Positions 15,714 through 24,663 of a DNA stretch of 64,000 bases are shown in pieces (the stretch's first letter is position 1; every line of letters starts with the position of its first letter). Source of the stretch: Actinoplanes regularis (GTDB lineage: Bacteria > Actinomycetota > Actinomycetes > Mycobacteriales > Micromonosporaceae); the NCBI RefSeq assembly GCF_900188005.1, contig NZ_FZNR01000024.1, positions 61,148 to 125,147 of the forward strand, read 5' to 3'. The notes under the pieces were generated by a model. The model ran no database searches. It was not told the DNA's origin and saw only the letters and a list, made by a program, of their open reading frames with translations. Made by a program: the position numbers and the translations under genes.

Positions 15714-16699
15714 CACTTCGCCACGTCGAGCGACACCGGGGCGTCGGCGAGGCCGAGCAGCTTCGCCGGTGCGGTCCCGTCCGGCGGCACGAGCAGCAGG
15801 AACGTCTGAAGGCGGGCGATCCTGATGCTGCGCCCGTGCACCGCCGCGGACCGGCCGAGCGCGGCCATGTCCGGTGCGTCCGGGGTCAGTGAGGCGGCTT
15901 TGCCGGTGATCGTGTCCGAGACCGCGAGCGTGACGAAGGCCAGCGTGCCGGCCGAGGTGCGGGCCGCGCAATCGGACCACTGGGCCCGGCTGAAGGTGCG
16001 GGCGACCGTCATCCCGACCCCCTGCATCTGCTGGGTGTAGACCGCCCAGCCGCCGGCGAACCTGCGGTCCAGCAGGACGTTGGAGGCCACCAGGGTGGTG
16101 TCCGGAGCTTCGGATCCGATGGTCCGGGTGAACAGTTGCGCCGCCAGCCGCTGCCGGAGTTCGTCGGGCAGGGCTTCGGCGGACGCCACGGCGGACGCGC
16201 TGCCCAGGGAGGCCAGAGCGGCCTGCCCGTCCGGCCCGATCTGCACGTTGTGGCTGAGCTTCCAACTGCCTTCCGGCGTACGGAGGAAGTGGCTGACGTC
16301 GGTCATCCGCAGTTCCTCGCCGGTCAGCCGCAGTTTCGCCGTCACCAGGAAGCAACCGGCATCGTCGGCCGGCAGCGCGAACACCGGATCCACGTGCCGG
16401 AAACCGGGCTGGTTGCGCTTTACGAGCCGGGCCTTGTTGACGGCCGCGACGCTGCCGTCGAGTGAGGGGCTGACCTCCGAGGTACGCAGCCCCGCCACGT
16501 CGCCGGCCACCGTCGCGGCCGAATCGGCGTTGTCGAAGGCGGCCAGCACCTCGGTCGCGGCGGGTACCCCGAACGCGGGGGCGGGGCCCGGCGCGGCGGC
16601 GGCCGTCTCGGAACGGGCGCAGCCGGTCAGGCCGAATCCGAGCAGGACGGCGAGGATTCCTCCGGCCAGCGGCGACCGGCTCGGACGCAGACGACTCAC
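15713..16699 (-). CDS. Lipoprotein of unknown function in the RiPP operon
   Basis: 328 residues from GTG 16697-16699, with GGGAGG upstream. The N-terminus is a lipoprotein signal: SRLRPSR, a hydrophobic run, then the lipobox LTGC at about residues 24-27. The mature protein is soluble and extracytoplasmic with no family that I recognise. It has a conserved-looking alternation of strands (RHVDPVFALPADDAGCFLVTAKL, SWKLSHNVQIG). The stop overlaps the cyclodehydratase start, so it is co-translated with the biosynthetic genes. A role in self-protection or product handling at the membrane is a reasonable guess, not shown. Confidence 0.8.
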   Translation of the reverse strand: MSRLRPSRSPLAGGILAVLLGFGLTGCARSETAAAAPGPAPAFGVPAATEVLAAFDNADSAATVAGDVAGLRTSEVSPSLDGSVAAVNKARLVKRNQPGFRHVDPVFALPADDAGCFLVTAKLRLTGEELRMTDVSHFLRTPEGSWKLSHNVQIGPDGQAALASLGSASAVASAEALPDELRQRLAAQLFTRTIGSEAPDTTLVASNVLLDRRFAGGWAVYTQQMQGVGMTVARTFSRAQWSDCAARTSAGTLAFVTLAVSDTITGKAASLTPDAPDMAALGRSAAVHGRSIRIARLQTFLLLVPPDGTAPAKLLGLADAPVSLDVAK

Positions 16700-16867
16700 G
16701 ACAGCCTCCCGACGGGGTGCGGGACCTGCCCCGACGGCATGATCCGCGCCATGAGTATTTCCCCGCCCCGGCGGCGCCGAGGCCGATGGCGGCAGACCGT
16801 ACCGGGCACCCCGCGGGACACGGCAGCGAATGTGGCCACCGCGTCGGCACGACGACACCGATCGATG

Positions 16868-17614
16868 TCAGCCATGCGCGACGACGGCGGCCAGCCCGGC
16901 CCGGGACGGCACGCCGAGGAGCCGGTAGATGCGGGCCAGGTGGGCGTCGACCGTGCGCGGGCTGACCGAAAGCTCCCGGGCGATCAGCCTGGTCGTGGCT
17001 CCGGTGCCGGCCAGCCGCGCGATCTGAAGCTGACGGGCGGTGAGCCTGGCCAGCGGGAGGGGCGCCGTCGCACCCAGCCGCAGCCGCCGCACCTCCGGGC
17101 CCGCTTCCCACCGTACGGCCGGCCCGGGACGGTAGGCCAGTACCAGGAGCAGCGGGGCCGCCACCGGATATCGCAGCAGGTGGCCGATCAGGTCGCGGGA
17201 CAGCCGGTCGGCCCACTGCAGATCGTCGAGGACCAGGACCAGGCCGGTGCCGGCACGAGCGGCTATCCGGCGCCGCCCGCGGCGACAGAGCAGGAACTGT
17301 TCGACGCTCAGTGGCGTCCCCGCGGCCCGGACGGTGGCGTCGTCCCAGAACCGTTCGTCGTCCTCACCGAGCGGCCACTGCTCGTGCCGCCCGAAAGCGT
17401 GCAGGAAGACCTGGAACGGGATCTCACGTTCGAGCTCGGCCGCGCGTCCGGTGCGGATCCGCAGTCCTGGCCGGGCCAGCCTCTCCACCGCCGCGGCGAG
17501 CAGGCTCGTCTTGCCCGTCCCGGCCGCGCCGACCACTTCGACGACCGACTGCCGACCGGCGGCGAGGGCCGTCGCGGCCTCGGTGAAGGCCCGTAGTTCC
17601 GCCGTACGGTCCAT
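16868..17614 (-). CDS. Compact LuxR-family regulator with N-terminal ATPase segment
   Basis: 248 residues from ATG 17612-17614, behind GGGAG. The N-terminus has a Walker A (GAAGTGKTSLL) and a Walker B-like LVLVLDDLQWADRL, as in large LAL/MalT-type regulators. Here it is followed almost directly by a C-terminal LuxR helix-turn-helix (LTARQLQIARLAGTGATTRLIARELSVSPRTVDAHLARIYRLLG). The long TPR/sensor part of LAL proteins (normally 900 or more residues in all) is missing, so this is a stripped-down form. It lies upstream of the lipoprotein-cyclodehydratase-SagB-exporter unit and probably regulates it. The residues needed for ATP binding appear present. Confidence 0.82.
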   Translation of the reverse strand: MDRTAELRAFTEAATALAAGRQSVVEVVGAAGTGKTSLLAAAVERLARPGLRIRTGRAAELEREIPFQVFLHAFGRHEQWPLGEDDERFWDDATVRAAGTPLSVEQFLLCRRGRRRIAARAGTGLVLVLDDLQWADRLSRDLIGHLLRYPVAAPLLLVLAYRPGPAVRWEAGPEVRRLRLGATAPLPLARLTARQLQIARLAGTGATTRLIARELSVSPRTVDAHLARIYRLLGVPSRAGLAAVVAHG

Positions 17615-17732
17615 GGCTGCTCCCGTCGCGCTGGCCGGCACGCCTACGGCGTGACTTGCTGTGCCAGCCTGGCCGACGGGGTTGGAACGGGCGTTGGAAC
17701 GGGCGCTGGAACGCCGGCTGGAAGCAGCCCGG

Positions 17733-18272
17733 TCAGATGTCCGGCCCGGTGCGGAGCATTCCGTAGATCAGCATGTCCCGCCAGCTGCCCTCGCGGAACC
17801 GCGCGTTCCTCAACACACCTTCGCGGCTGAAGCCGACCCGTTCCAGCGCGCGTTGCTCGGCGATGTTGTCGGCGTCGGTCTGGGCCTCCAGCCGCTGCGC
17901 CAGGGTGCAGTCGAACAGGTGACGCACCATCAGCTGATGGGCTGTCGTGCCGAGCCCACGCCCGCGGCACTCCGGCAGCAGCGCGAGCCCGATCTCGTAG
18001 CAGCCACCGGGCGGGCCACCGCGGTCCCGAGCCTCCCAGCTGGCGATGCCCAGCACGGCCTCCTGGCCGGACGCGGGGTCCTTGCCGATCACCGCGAGCG
18101 CCGTGGAGTCGCTGGCGACGTATCCGTCCTTCTCCCAGCGCAATCGCCGCAACCGTGGATCGCGGAACCCGGCCCACACGTAGCGCCCGGTGACACCGGG
18201 ATCCGAGCCCAGCCGTTCCAGAAACGGCAGATCCGGCTCCCGGAAGGGCCGCAGGATCACCTGTTCGTCCAT
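17733..18272 (-). CDS. GNAT-family N-acetyltransferase (RimJ/RimL-like)
   Basis: 179 residues from ATG 18270-18272; a GTG six bases upstream overlaps the ribosome site and is less likely. The sequence has the RimJ/RimL-type order: ILRPFREPDLPFLERL at the start, the acetyl-CoA-binding motif ECRGRGLGTTAHQLMVRHLF, then LEAQTDADNIAEQRALERVGFSREGVLRN. These enzymes acetylate N-termini or small amines. It stands between the LuxR and radical SAM genes on the same strand, so it could acetylate the product or serve resistance, but this family is common and could be unrelated. Confidence 0.85.
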   Translation of the reverse strand: MDEQVILRPFREPDLPFLERLGSDPGVTGRYVWAGFRDPRLRRLRWEKDGYVASDSTALAVIGKDPASGQEAVLGIASWEARDRGGPPGGCYEIGLALLPECRGRGLGTTAHQLMVRHLFDCTLAQRLEAQTDADNIAEQRALERVGFSREGVLRNARFREGSWRDMLIYGMLRTGPDI

Positions 18273-18318
18273 TGTCACCTCGGAAGGGTCGGGGTCTGCG
18301 AGTATCGCAGTGATCGGA

Positions 18319-20202
18319 TCACCGTGTCGCCCCCGCCGGGAGGGCCAGCGCGAGCGCCGACGGACCGTCCAGGAACATCAGGCCCCGCTCGGCGAAGCCG
18401 GCGAAGGCCTCCTGAACGGCGTCGAGCGGCAACCGCCGGGGCAGGCGTTCCCGTACGGCTGCCGCGCCGATCGGCCGGTCGACGCAGGCGAGGTAGATCT
18501 CGGCGAGATCGCCTTCGAATGTGTACGTGCCCTCCGCTCCGGGGTGCCTGGTGTCGTAGATCTGCAGCAGGCCGGGCGCGGAGAAGTAGGTGAGCGTCGG
18601 TGGTGTCGCACGCTGCCACGCGGCCGTCCACTCCGCGGCGGCCTCGCGGACACCGGCGTACGCCTCGTCGGGCAGCGGGTCGACCAGCTCGTACTCGAAG
18701 AAGTAGGCGATCTTGCCGAGATCGAACCGGTCCGGATAAACATACCGGTATCCCCGCTCCGGGTGGCGCACGCGGACGCCCGAATCCTTCTGGGTGAACA
18801 GGGGGCTGAACCGCTCCATCCAGACCCGTCCGGCGCCGACGGGCGGCCGCAGGTGCACGAGGTGCGGCATGACCGCGGCCTGGGCCCGGTAGTCGTCGGC
18901 GGACTCACCGGGGAAACCCCAGAGGATGTTCCACGAGATCGTGATGCCGTAGTAGAGGCCCCAGCGCAGGACGTTGACGTTCTGCCCGGCCCGGACACCC
19001 TTGCGCATCAGGCCGAGCACCCGGGTGCTCAGCGACTCCAGGCCGGGTTGCAGATGTGTCACCCCGCCCTGCCGGAGCAGTTTCAGCTGTTGGCGAGTGA
19101 GGTTCGCCTTGACCTCGTAGAAGATGTCGTACGTGGTGCCGGAAGCGATCAGCTCGGGGAAGAGCCCGGACAGGTAGGCGGTATCCAGGATGTTGTCGAC
19201 CGCCTCGAAACGGAAGCTGCGGTACCGCCGCGCCTGGGTGGCCAGTTCGGCCGCCACCCGGCCCGGAGACTTGGCGCGAAACTGCATGCCGGAGCCGTTG
19301 AGCCCGCAGAACGTGCAATGGTGTTTGGCGCCCCACCAGCATCCGCGGGCGGACTCGAACGGGATGCGGACGTTGCGCAGACCGGCGCTGGGCTGCAGCC
19401 CGAGCGCCTCGGCCCGGCTGAAGTATTCGTCGTAGTCCGGCGGCGGCGACTCGTCGAGACGCTCGAACGGCGGCCTCGGTGCCGTGGCCACCACCCGGTC
19501 TCCCCGGCGTCCGGCGACTCCGGGCACCCTCTCCGGGTCGGCGCCGGTGGCCAGGGCGGACAGCAACTCGGGGAAGGCCACGTCGCCCTCGCCCAGCACC
19601 GCGTAGTCGATGGCGTCGACCCGCCGGACGTACTCCAGTCCCATCTCGTCGTCGAAGTTGGCGCCGCCGAAGACCGTAACCAGATGCGGGAACTCCCGTT
19701 TCAGCCGCCGGGCCAGCGCGAAGGAGGCCGTGTTCTGCTGGAACGTGCAGGTGAAACCGACGACCCGCACGTCCTGCCAGCGCACGGCGCCCGCCAGGTG
19801 GTCGAGGTAGGCGGGCACGTCCTCGTCACGGACCCGCCGGAGCAGTTCGCGGCCGCCGGGCAGATCGAGCTTCGCCGCGGGGTCGTCGAGCAGGGCACCC
19901 TCCGCGTCGGGCGCCTGGTCACCGAAGGCCGCGACCGAGAACAGCCAGTCGCCGAACATGTGTCCGCGCTGCTCGCACAGCGACTCGTAGGTCTCGGTGC
20001 CGATCCGGTGGGCGAAGTCGAGGTTGGCGTGCAGGGTGCCGACCGTGTACCCGTGCCCGGTGGCGACCGCCTTGAGCAGGCCCAGCTGGATCGACGGCCG
20101 ATCGGCCGTCATGAACGGCATCGACACCAGGACCACCGGCCAGGCGGCCCGCTCTTCGGCGGACGGACGCCGCGCGACCGGCTGCGGATCAGGAAGCCTC
20201 AA
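18319..20202 (-). CDS. RiPP maturation radical SAM protein 1 (B12-type, probable C-methyltransferase)
   Basis: 627 residues if started at TTG 20200-20202, which overlaps the upstream peptide stop as TTGA. The N-terminus is the cobalamin-binding domain (VVLVSMPFMTADRPSIQLGLL, then VGFTCTFQQNTASF and TVFGGANFDDEMG). The radical SAM domain has Cys288, Cys296 and Cys299 in the RGCWWGAKHHCTFCGLNG motif, diagnostic of rSAM_ocin_1 proteins (TIGR03975). Family members with known function methylate unactivated carbons of RiPP cores. The NHLP cores rich in Val/Ile are plausible substrates, as in polytheonamide-type proteusins. The coupled 86-residue peptide is an alternative substrate. Confidence 0.9.
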   Translation of the reverse strand: MRLPDPQPVARRPSAEERAAWPVVLVSMPFMTADRPSIQLGLLKAVATGHGYTVGTLHANLDFAHRIGTETYESLCEQRGHMFGDWLFSVAAFGDQAPDAEGALLDDPAAKLDLPGGRELLRRVRDEDVPAYLDHLAGAVRWQDVRVVGFTCTFQQNTASFALARRLKREFPHLVTVFGGANFDDEMGLEYVRRVDAIDYAVLGEGDVAFPELLSALATGADPERVPGVAGRRGDRVVATAPRPPFERLDESPPPDYDEYFSRAEALGLQPSAGLRNVRIPFESARGCWWGAKHHCTFCGLNGSGMQFRAKSPGRVAAELATQARRYRSFRFEAVDNILDTAYLSGLFPELIASGTTYDIFYEVKANLTRQQLKLLRQGGVTHLQPGLESLSTRVLGLMRKGVRAGQNVNVLRWGLYYGITISWNILWGFPGESADDYRAQAAVMPHLVHLRPPVGAGRVWMERFSPLFTQKDSGVRVRHPERGYRYVYPDRFDLGKIAYFFEYELVDPLPDEAYAGVREAAAEWTAAWQRATPPTLTYFSAPGLLQIYDTRHPGAEGTYTFEGDLAEIYLACVDRPIGAAAVRERLPRRLPLDAVQEAFAGFAERGLMFLDGPSALALALPAGATR

Positions 20203-20459
20203 CAGATGACCGGGTGATCGGTGGCCGGCTGCGCGACCGCGCCGGCGGCGAAGGAGGCCCGGAACTGCTCCCGGATCGTCGCCGCGGTCGTCTCGGTGGC
20301 CGGGCAGTCGTCCGCGGACACGACCCGCTCGACGACGGCCGCGGACATCTCCTCGGCGCCGGCCGTCGTGACCGCGGCGATCGGGGCACCCAGCACCGCG
20401 CCCACGGCGAGTCCACTGAGGAGCGCGCGCGGCCCACTGCGGGAAGGATTGTCGGACAT
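20199..20459 (-). CDS. Small peptide coupled to the radical SAM gene, possible precursor
   Basis: 86 residues from ATG 20457-20459, with AAGGGG at good spacing. A hydrophobic stretch follows the start (ALLSGLAVGAVLGAPIAAV). A polar helix-like region comes next (EEMSAAVVERVVSADDCPATETTAATIREQF) and the C-terminus is QPATDHPVIC, ending in Cys. The stop overlaps the TTG start of the radical SAM enzyme, so expression is stoichiometrically linked. It has no nitrile-hydratase-like leader. It could be a dedicated precursor for the neighbouring enzyme or a small membrane or secreted accessory. I recognise no family. Confidence 0.65.
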   Translation of the reverse strand: MSDNPSRSGPRALLSGLAVGAVLGAPIAAVTTAGAEEMSAAVVERVVSADDCPATETTAATIREQFRASFAAGAVAQPATDHPVIC

Positions 20460-20519
20460 GGGTTTCCCCTTCACTGGCGGGCACGCGACCCCGGTCGCGG
20501 CATCAAGCGATTGGCGTCA

Positions 20520-23378
20520 CTATTTCGGCCGGGCACGCCCTCGGGTATTGGCCAGATGGTCTAACTTGGCGCGAACCGCGGCGGCCTCCGGATGCCCGAG
20601 CGCATCGAAGATCTCGATCGCCTCCCGCCAGGCGCCCCGGGCACGGTCGGCTTCGCCCGAGGCGCGGTACGTGTCACCGAGCCGCAGCCGGGTCATCGCC
20701 ACCTGGTAGCGGTCGCCGAGGTCGTGCCAGAGGGTGAGCGCGCGCTCGTAGCAGGCGACCGCCTCGTCGTGATGGCCCAGCTGATGGTGGGCGTAGCCCA
20801 GGCTGTCCCAGGTGTCGGCGTGGCCGGGCCAGTCGACGGAGTCCGCGTGCAGGGCCAGCGACTGACCGCAGTACTCCAGCGCCTGCTCGTGGTAACCGAG
20901 CTGGCTGTGGTACCAGCCCACCCAGTTCAGGGCGTCGGCCTGCCCGGCCCAGTCCTCGGCGAGCCGGAACTGCTCCAGCGCCTGCCGCGCCTGGTCGAGT
21001 GCCTGCTGCAGGTTGCCCTGCCGTTCCAGGACCCGGCCGAGGTTGAGCCGGATCCGCGCCTGGCCGGGCAGGTCTCCCAGCTGGGCGAAGAGCTGCAGGG
21101 CCTGCTCGGCGTGTGCGCGCGCCTCGTCGAACCGGCCCAGCTGGAGATTGGCCAGGTTGAGCAGGCGGTGCGCCTGGGCCTGGCCGGCCCGGTCGCCGAG
21201 CCGACGGGCGGCGTGCAGGGCGGCGCCCATCGTCGCGGCCCAGTCGTGCCAGTGCCCCTGGTAGTTGAGGAAGGCGGTCATCGTCCAGGCGAGACGGTAC
21301 ACATAGGTGTGCAGGCCGCCGGTGGTCGCCAGGGCGAGCGCCGCCAGCAGGTTCGCGTGCTCGGCCACGAACCAGGTCATGGCCTGATCGGCGTCGACGT
21401 GCGGCACCGCGACCACGCCGGTCGCGGGCGGATCGATCACCAGCGTTTCGCGGTACGGATAGAGCAGCCGGTCGGCGGCGTGTGCCGTGTGCAGATAGTG
21501 GTCGAGCATCCGGCTGAGCGCCGCCTCCCGTTCGACCGCGCTGCCCAGGACTCGGGCCTGCTCGGCGGCGTACGCGCGCAGCAGGTCGTGGAAGGTGAAC
21601 CGGCCCGGCGCGCTCTCGTCGATGAGGTGGGCCCCGCGGAGCACGGTGAGCAGGCGGCGCGCCTCGGCCGCCGGGACCCCGGCGAGGCTGGCGGCGGCCG
21701 CGACCGAGATATCCGGCCCGGGGTGCAGTCCCAGCAGCCGGAACAGTTGCGCGGCCGGCTCGGCCAGCAGGTTGTACGACCAGGACAGGACGGCGCGGGC
21801 GTCGGCGGTCGGGTCCTCCCCCGCGAACGCGTCCAGCCCGCCCCGCGCATGCCCCAGCTCGTCGGCGAGTGCGGTGAGCGAGAACCGTGGCTGGGCCGCC
21901 GCCCGGGCGGCCACGATGGCCAGCGCCAGCGGCAGCCGGGCGGAGACGGCGATGATGTCGTCGACCGCGGTCGGCTCGACCTCGACCCGCGACTCGCCGA
22001 TGCGCCGCCGCAGCATCTGGCGCCCCTCGTCGGCGGTCACCAGGTCGACCGGCACCGCGACCGCACCGGCCGCGATCAGCCCCGACAACCAGTTGCGGCT
22101 GGTCACCACGGCCAGGCAGCCGGCCGATCCGGGCAGCAGCGGGGTCACCTGGTCGGTGTCGCGCGCGTTGTCCAGCACCACCAGCACCCGCCGCCCGGCG
22201 AGCAGGCTGCGATAGAGGGCCGCCTGTTGTTCGAGGGTGGCCGGCACCCGGCGGGCCGGCACCCCGAGCGCGTCGAGAAAGCCGCGCAGGGCCTCGCCGG
22301 GTTCCATGGCCGACCGGTGCGGATCGAAACCGCGGAGGTTGACGTACAGCTGGCCGTGCGGGAAGCGGGCGCTGATCCGGTGCGCCCAGTGCACGGCGAG
22401 CGAGGTCTTGCCGACCCCGGCCGTCCCGGTGATCAGGGCGATCACCATGCCGTCACCGGTCACCAGGGCGTCGAGCTGGCGCAACTCGTTGACCCGGCCG
22501 ACGAAGTGCGGTGTCGCGTACGGCAGCTGCGCCGGGATCGGCGGCCGCAGGACCGGCTCGGACACGGTCGAGCCGGACGGCGCGTCGAGCGACGGATCGT
22601 TGGCGAGGAACCGCTTGTACAGGTCCTGAAGTTCGGCCGACGGATCGACACCGAGCTCTTCGCGCAGATATCGGGCCTGTTCGTGGAAGGCGGCCAGCGC
22701 TTCGGCCTGGCGCCCGCTGCGATACAACGCGGTCATCAGGGAGCCCCGGAGCCGCTCCCGCATCGGGTGCCCGGCGACCAGGCGGGTCAGCTCGGTGACC
22801 AGGTCCTCGTCGTTGCCCATCGCGAGATCGATCTCGATCCGCTCCTCGAGCACGCTGATGCGGCGCTCCTCGAGCCGGGCCCGCTCGGCGTCCAGCAGCG
22901 GACCGCCCAGCCCGTCGAAGGCCGGCCCGCGCCAGAGCTGCATCGCGGCGTGCATGGCCTGAACCGCCTCGGGCAGCTCACCGGCCGCCCGTGCCGTGCG
23001 GGCCCGGCTGACCTCGCGGTCGAACACCTCCAGGTCGAGACTGCCGGGCGGCAGCGCCAGCCGGTAGCCGACCTCGCTCCAGGTGAGCACCTGGGACGGC
23101 GAACGATCGGAGCGCACCGGCTCGAACGCCCGGCGTAGGCCGGAGATGTACTTCTGGACGACGTTCACCGCATAAGCCGGTGCGGTATCGCCCCAGATCG
23201 CCTCGATCAGCTGTTCCCGGCGTACCGGCCGGTTGGACCGCAGGGCCAGGACGGCGAGCACCACCCGCTGCTGGACCGGGCCGAGGCTCAGGCGGGTGTC
23301 ACCCAGCCACGCCTGAATGGGACCGAGGACCTCCACGCGCAGCGCCGGCCCCGGCTGACCCTGGTGCGACCCGACCAA
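20520..23378 (-). CDS. AfsR/DnrI/RedD (SARP) family regulator with NB-ARC and TPR
   Basis: 952 residues if started at TTG 23376-23378, which is preceded by GAGGGGG; a GTG at 23450 is the longer alternative. The N-terminal OmpR-like winged helix (LRVEVLGPIQAWLGDTRLSLGPVQQRVVLAVLAL) and bacterial transcriptional activation domain (LDLEVFDREVSRARTARAAG) mark a SARP. An NB-ARC ATPase follows with Walker A TGTAGVGKTSLAVHW and VLVVLDNARD. The C-terminus is a set of tetratricopeptide repeats (ALEQFRLAEDWAGQADALNWVGWYHSQLG and copies). Large SARPs like AfsR activate secondary-metabolite clusters, so this is a likely activator of the RiPP locus. Confidence 0.9.
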   Translation of the reverse strand: MVGSHQGQPGPALRVEVLGPIQAWLGDTRLSLGPVQQRVVLAVLALRSNRPVRREQLIEAIWGDTAPAYAVNVVQKYISGLRRAFEPVRSDRSPSQVLTWSEVGYRLALPPGSLDLEVFDREVSRARTARAAGELPEAVQAMHAAMQLWRGPAFDGLGGPLLDAERARLEERRISVLEERIEIDLAMGNDEDLVTELTRLVAGHPMRERLRGSLMTALYRSGRQAEALAAFHEQARYLREELGVDPSAELQDLYKRFLANDPSLDAPSGSTVSEPVLRPPIPAQLPYATPHFVGRVNELRQLDALVTGDGMVIALITGTAGVGKTSLAVHWAHRISARFPHGQLYVNLRGFDPHRSAMEPGEALRGFLDALGVPARRVPATLEQQAALYRSLLAGRRVLVVLDNARDTDQVTPLLPGSAGCLAVVTSRNWLSGLIAAGAVAVPVDLVTADEGRQMLRRRIGESRVEVEPTAVDDIIAVSARLPLALAIVAARAAAQPRFSLTALADELGHARGGLDAFAGEDPTADARAVLSWSYNLLAEPAAQLFRLLGLHPGPDISVAAAASLAGVPAAEARRLLTVLRGAHLIDESAPGRFTFHDLLRAYAAEQARVLGSAVEREAALSRMLDHYLHTAHAADRLLYPYRETLVIDPPATGVVAVPHVDADQAMTWFVAEHANLLAALALATTGGLHTYVYRLAWTMTAFLNYQGHWHDWAATMGAALHAARRLGDRAGQAQAHRLLNLANLQLGRFDEARAHAEQALQLFAQLGDLPGQARIRLNLGRVLERQGNLQQALDQARQALEQFRLAEDWAGQADALNWVGWYHSQLGYHEQALEYCGQSLALHADSVDWPGHADTWDSLGYAHHQLGHHDEAVACYERALTLWHDLGDRYQVAMTRLRLGDTYRASGEADRARGAWREAIEIFDALGHPEAAAVRAKLDHLANTRGRARPK

Positions 23379-23540
23379 GGATGCCCCCTCAGATCGACAA
23401 TGACCACAGTGTACGAACCCGGACGCGTCAAACCCCACGAGGTCATTCACGTTTTACGGGAGATCTGATGGAGGGTTCTCGCTTTCCGCCATGACTGAGG
23501 CTCCGCCTTCTGGACCGGCGGTGGTTCCGGAAGATCCGGG

Positions 23541-24569
23541 TCAGGCGGTCGCCGGTTCGACGGGGCGGACGGTGGTGTCGGCGGTGGGCGAGGCCGGGCG
23601 CTGCCGGCTGCGCAGACCGCCGATCGCGCAGAGTACGACGCCGGCCGCGAGCCAGGCGGACAGCACGATGATCGAGTGGGCCGCCCCGTGGCCGTCGAAG
23701 AAGGCGGTGGAGCGCAGCAGTTGGCCGCCGGCACCGGGCGGCAGCAGCTGACCGAGCGGGCCCGACCAGCCGGGCAGCATCTGCGGGGCGGTCGATGTGC
23801 CCGACAGCGGGTTGCCGACCAGCATCATGGTGGCGGCGCCGATGCCGAAGCCGGCGTAGCCGAGCAGGGACTCCAGGCCGAGGATGGTCAGCGAGGTGGC
23901 CGCGATGGTCAGGGCGATCGCGCCGGTGTTGGCCAGGTAGGAGCCGTCGAGCGAGCCGAGCCAGAACTGCAGGATCGCCGCCATGGCCAGACCGCCGGTG
24001 ACAGCGAACGCGAGGGCGCCGGTGATCCGGCGGCCGGTGCCGCGCACGAGCCGGGTGAGCAGCACCGCGGTGAGTATGCCGCCGAGGACCAGGGGAAGGG
24101 CTCCGGCGGCCAGTCCCGCGCCGCGTGGGTCGTCGGCGGGCAGAGCGACGAGGTCACGGACGGCCGCCGGGGTGCCGGCGTCCTGTGCGTGGGACTGACT
24201 GAGTGCGGCTCCCACATTCTGCAGCGTCTGCGCGATCGCGGCGCTGGCCGCGGTCGCGGTGATGACCTGCGGGTTGCCGGCGCTGACATCGATCGCGCCG
24301 TAGACCTCGCGGTCGCGGATCAGCTGTTCGGCGGCGGCGGTGTCGGCGACCGTGCTGATGTCGAAGGCACCCGGCAGGCGTTGTTCCAGGGCGGCGCGGA
24401 CCTGGTCGGTGGCGGCGGACGGCCCGGCGACAGCGATCGGCACGTCGTGCACCGAGGACCGGACCGACGGCCAGGAGAACGCGGTGAGCAGCACGCTGAT
24501 GATCACAGTGAGCAGGGCGACGGCTCGGCCCACGGTCGGCCATGAGGAGGGTGCGTTGTCAGTGGCCAT
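23541..24569 (-). CDS. Multi-pass membrane protein, YhgE/Pip- or ABC-2-like
   Basis: 342 residues from ATG 24567-24569, with AGGAG upstream. Topology: one N-terminal helix (AVALLTVIISVLLTAFSW), an extracellular domain of about 110 residues (VPIAVAGPSAATDQVRAALEQRL... VYGAIDVSAGNPQVITATAAS), then five or six further helices. This layout matches YhgE/Pip-type and ABC-2 permease-like proteins, often drug-efflux or membrane-stress associated. It has no partner ATPase gene nearby. Two TetR-type operator sites lie directly upstream, and the divergent tetR is its probable repressor, so induction by a small molecule is expected. Confidence 0.78.
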   Translation of the reverse strand: MATDNAPSSWPTVGRAVALLTVIISVLLTAFSWPSVRSSVHDVPIAVAGPSAATDQVRAALEQRLPGAFDISTVADTAAAEQLIRDREVYGAIDVSAGNPQVITATAASAAIAQTLQNVGAALSQSHAQDAGTPAAVRDLVALPADDPRGAGLAAGALPLVLGGILTAVLLTRLVRGTGRRITGALAFAVTGGLAMAAILQFWLGSLDGSYLANTGAIALTIAATSLTILGLESLLGYAGFGIGAATMMLVGNPLSGTSTAPQMLPGWSGPLGQLLPPGAGGQLLRSTAFFDGHGAAHSIIVLSAWLAAGVVLCAIGGLRSRQRPASPTADTTVRPVEPATA

Positions 24570-24584
24570 GGCCAGCTCCTTAAA

Positions 24585-24654
24585 AGAACGACTGTTCGCT
24601 TTATAAGCGAAGCGCAGGGCCGCCTTCCTTGTCAAGAACGATCGTTCGCTTTAT
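24585..24654. promoter_or_regulatory. Two TetR operator sites in divergent promoter region
   Basis: Two near-identical 20-base repeats, each starting AGAACGA and ending TTCGCTTTAT, lie at 24585-24604 and 24635-24654. The cores are GAACGACTGTTC (one mismatch) and the perfect palindrome GAACGATCGTTC. An overlapping TCGCTTTATAAGCGA element spans 24597-24611. One site sits at each divergent start: by the membrane-protein ATG and 10 bases before tetR. Confidence 0.8.
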
Positions 24655-24663
24655 TTTTGATCC

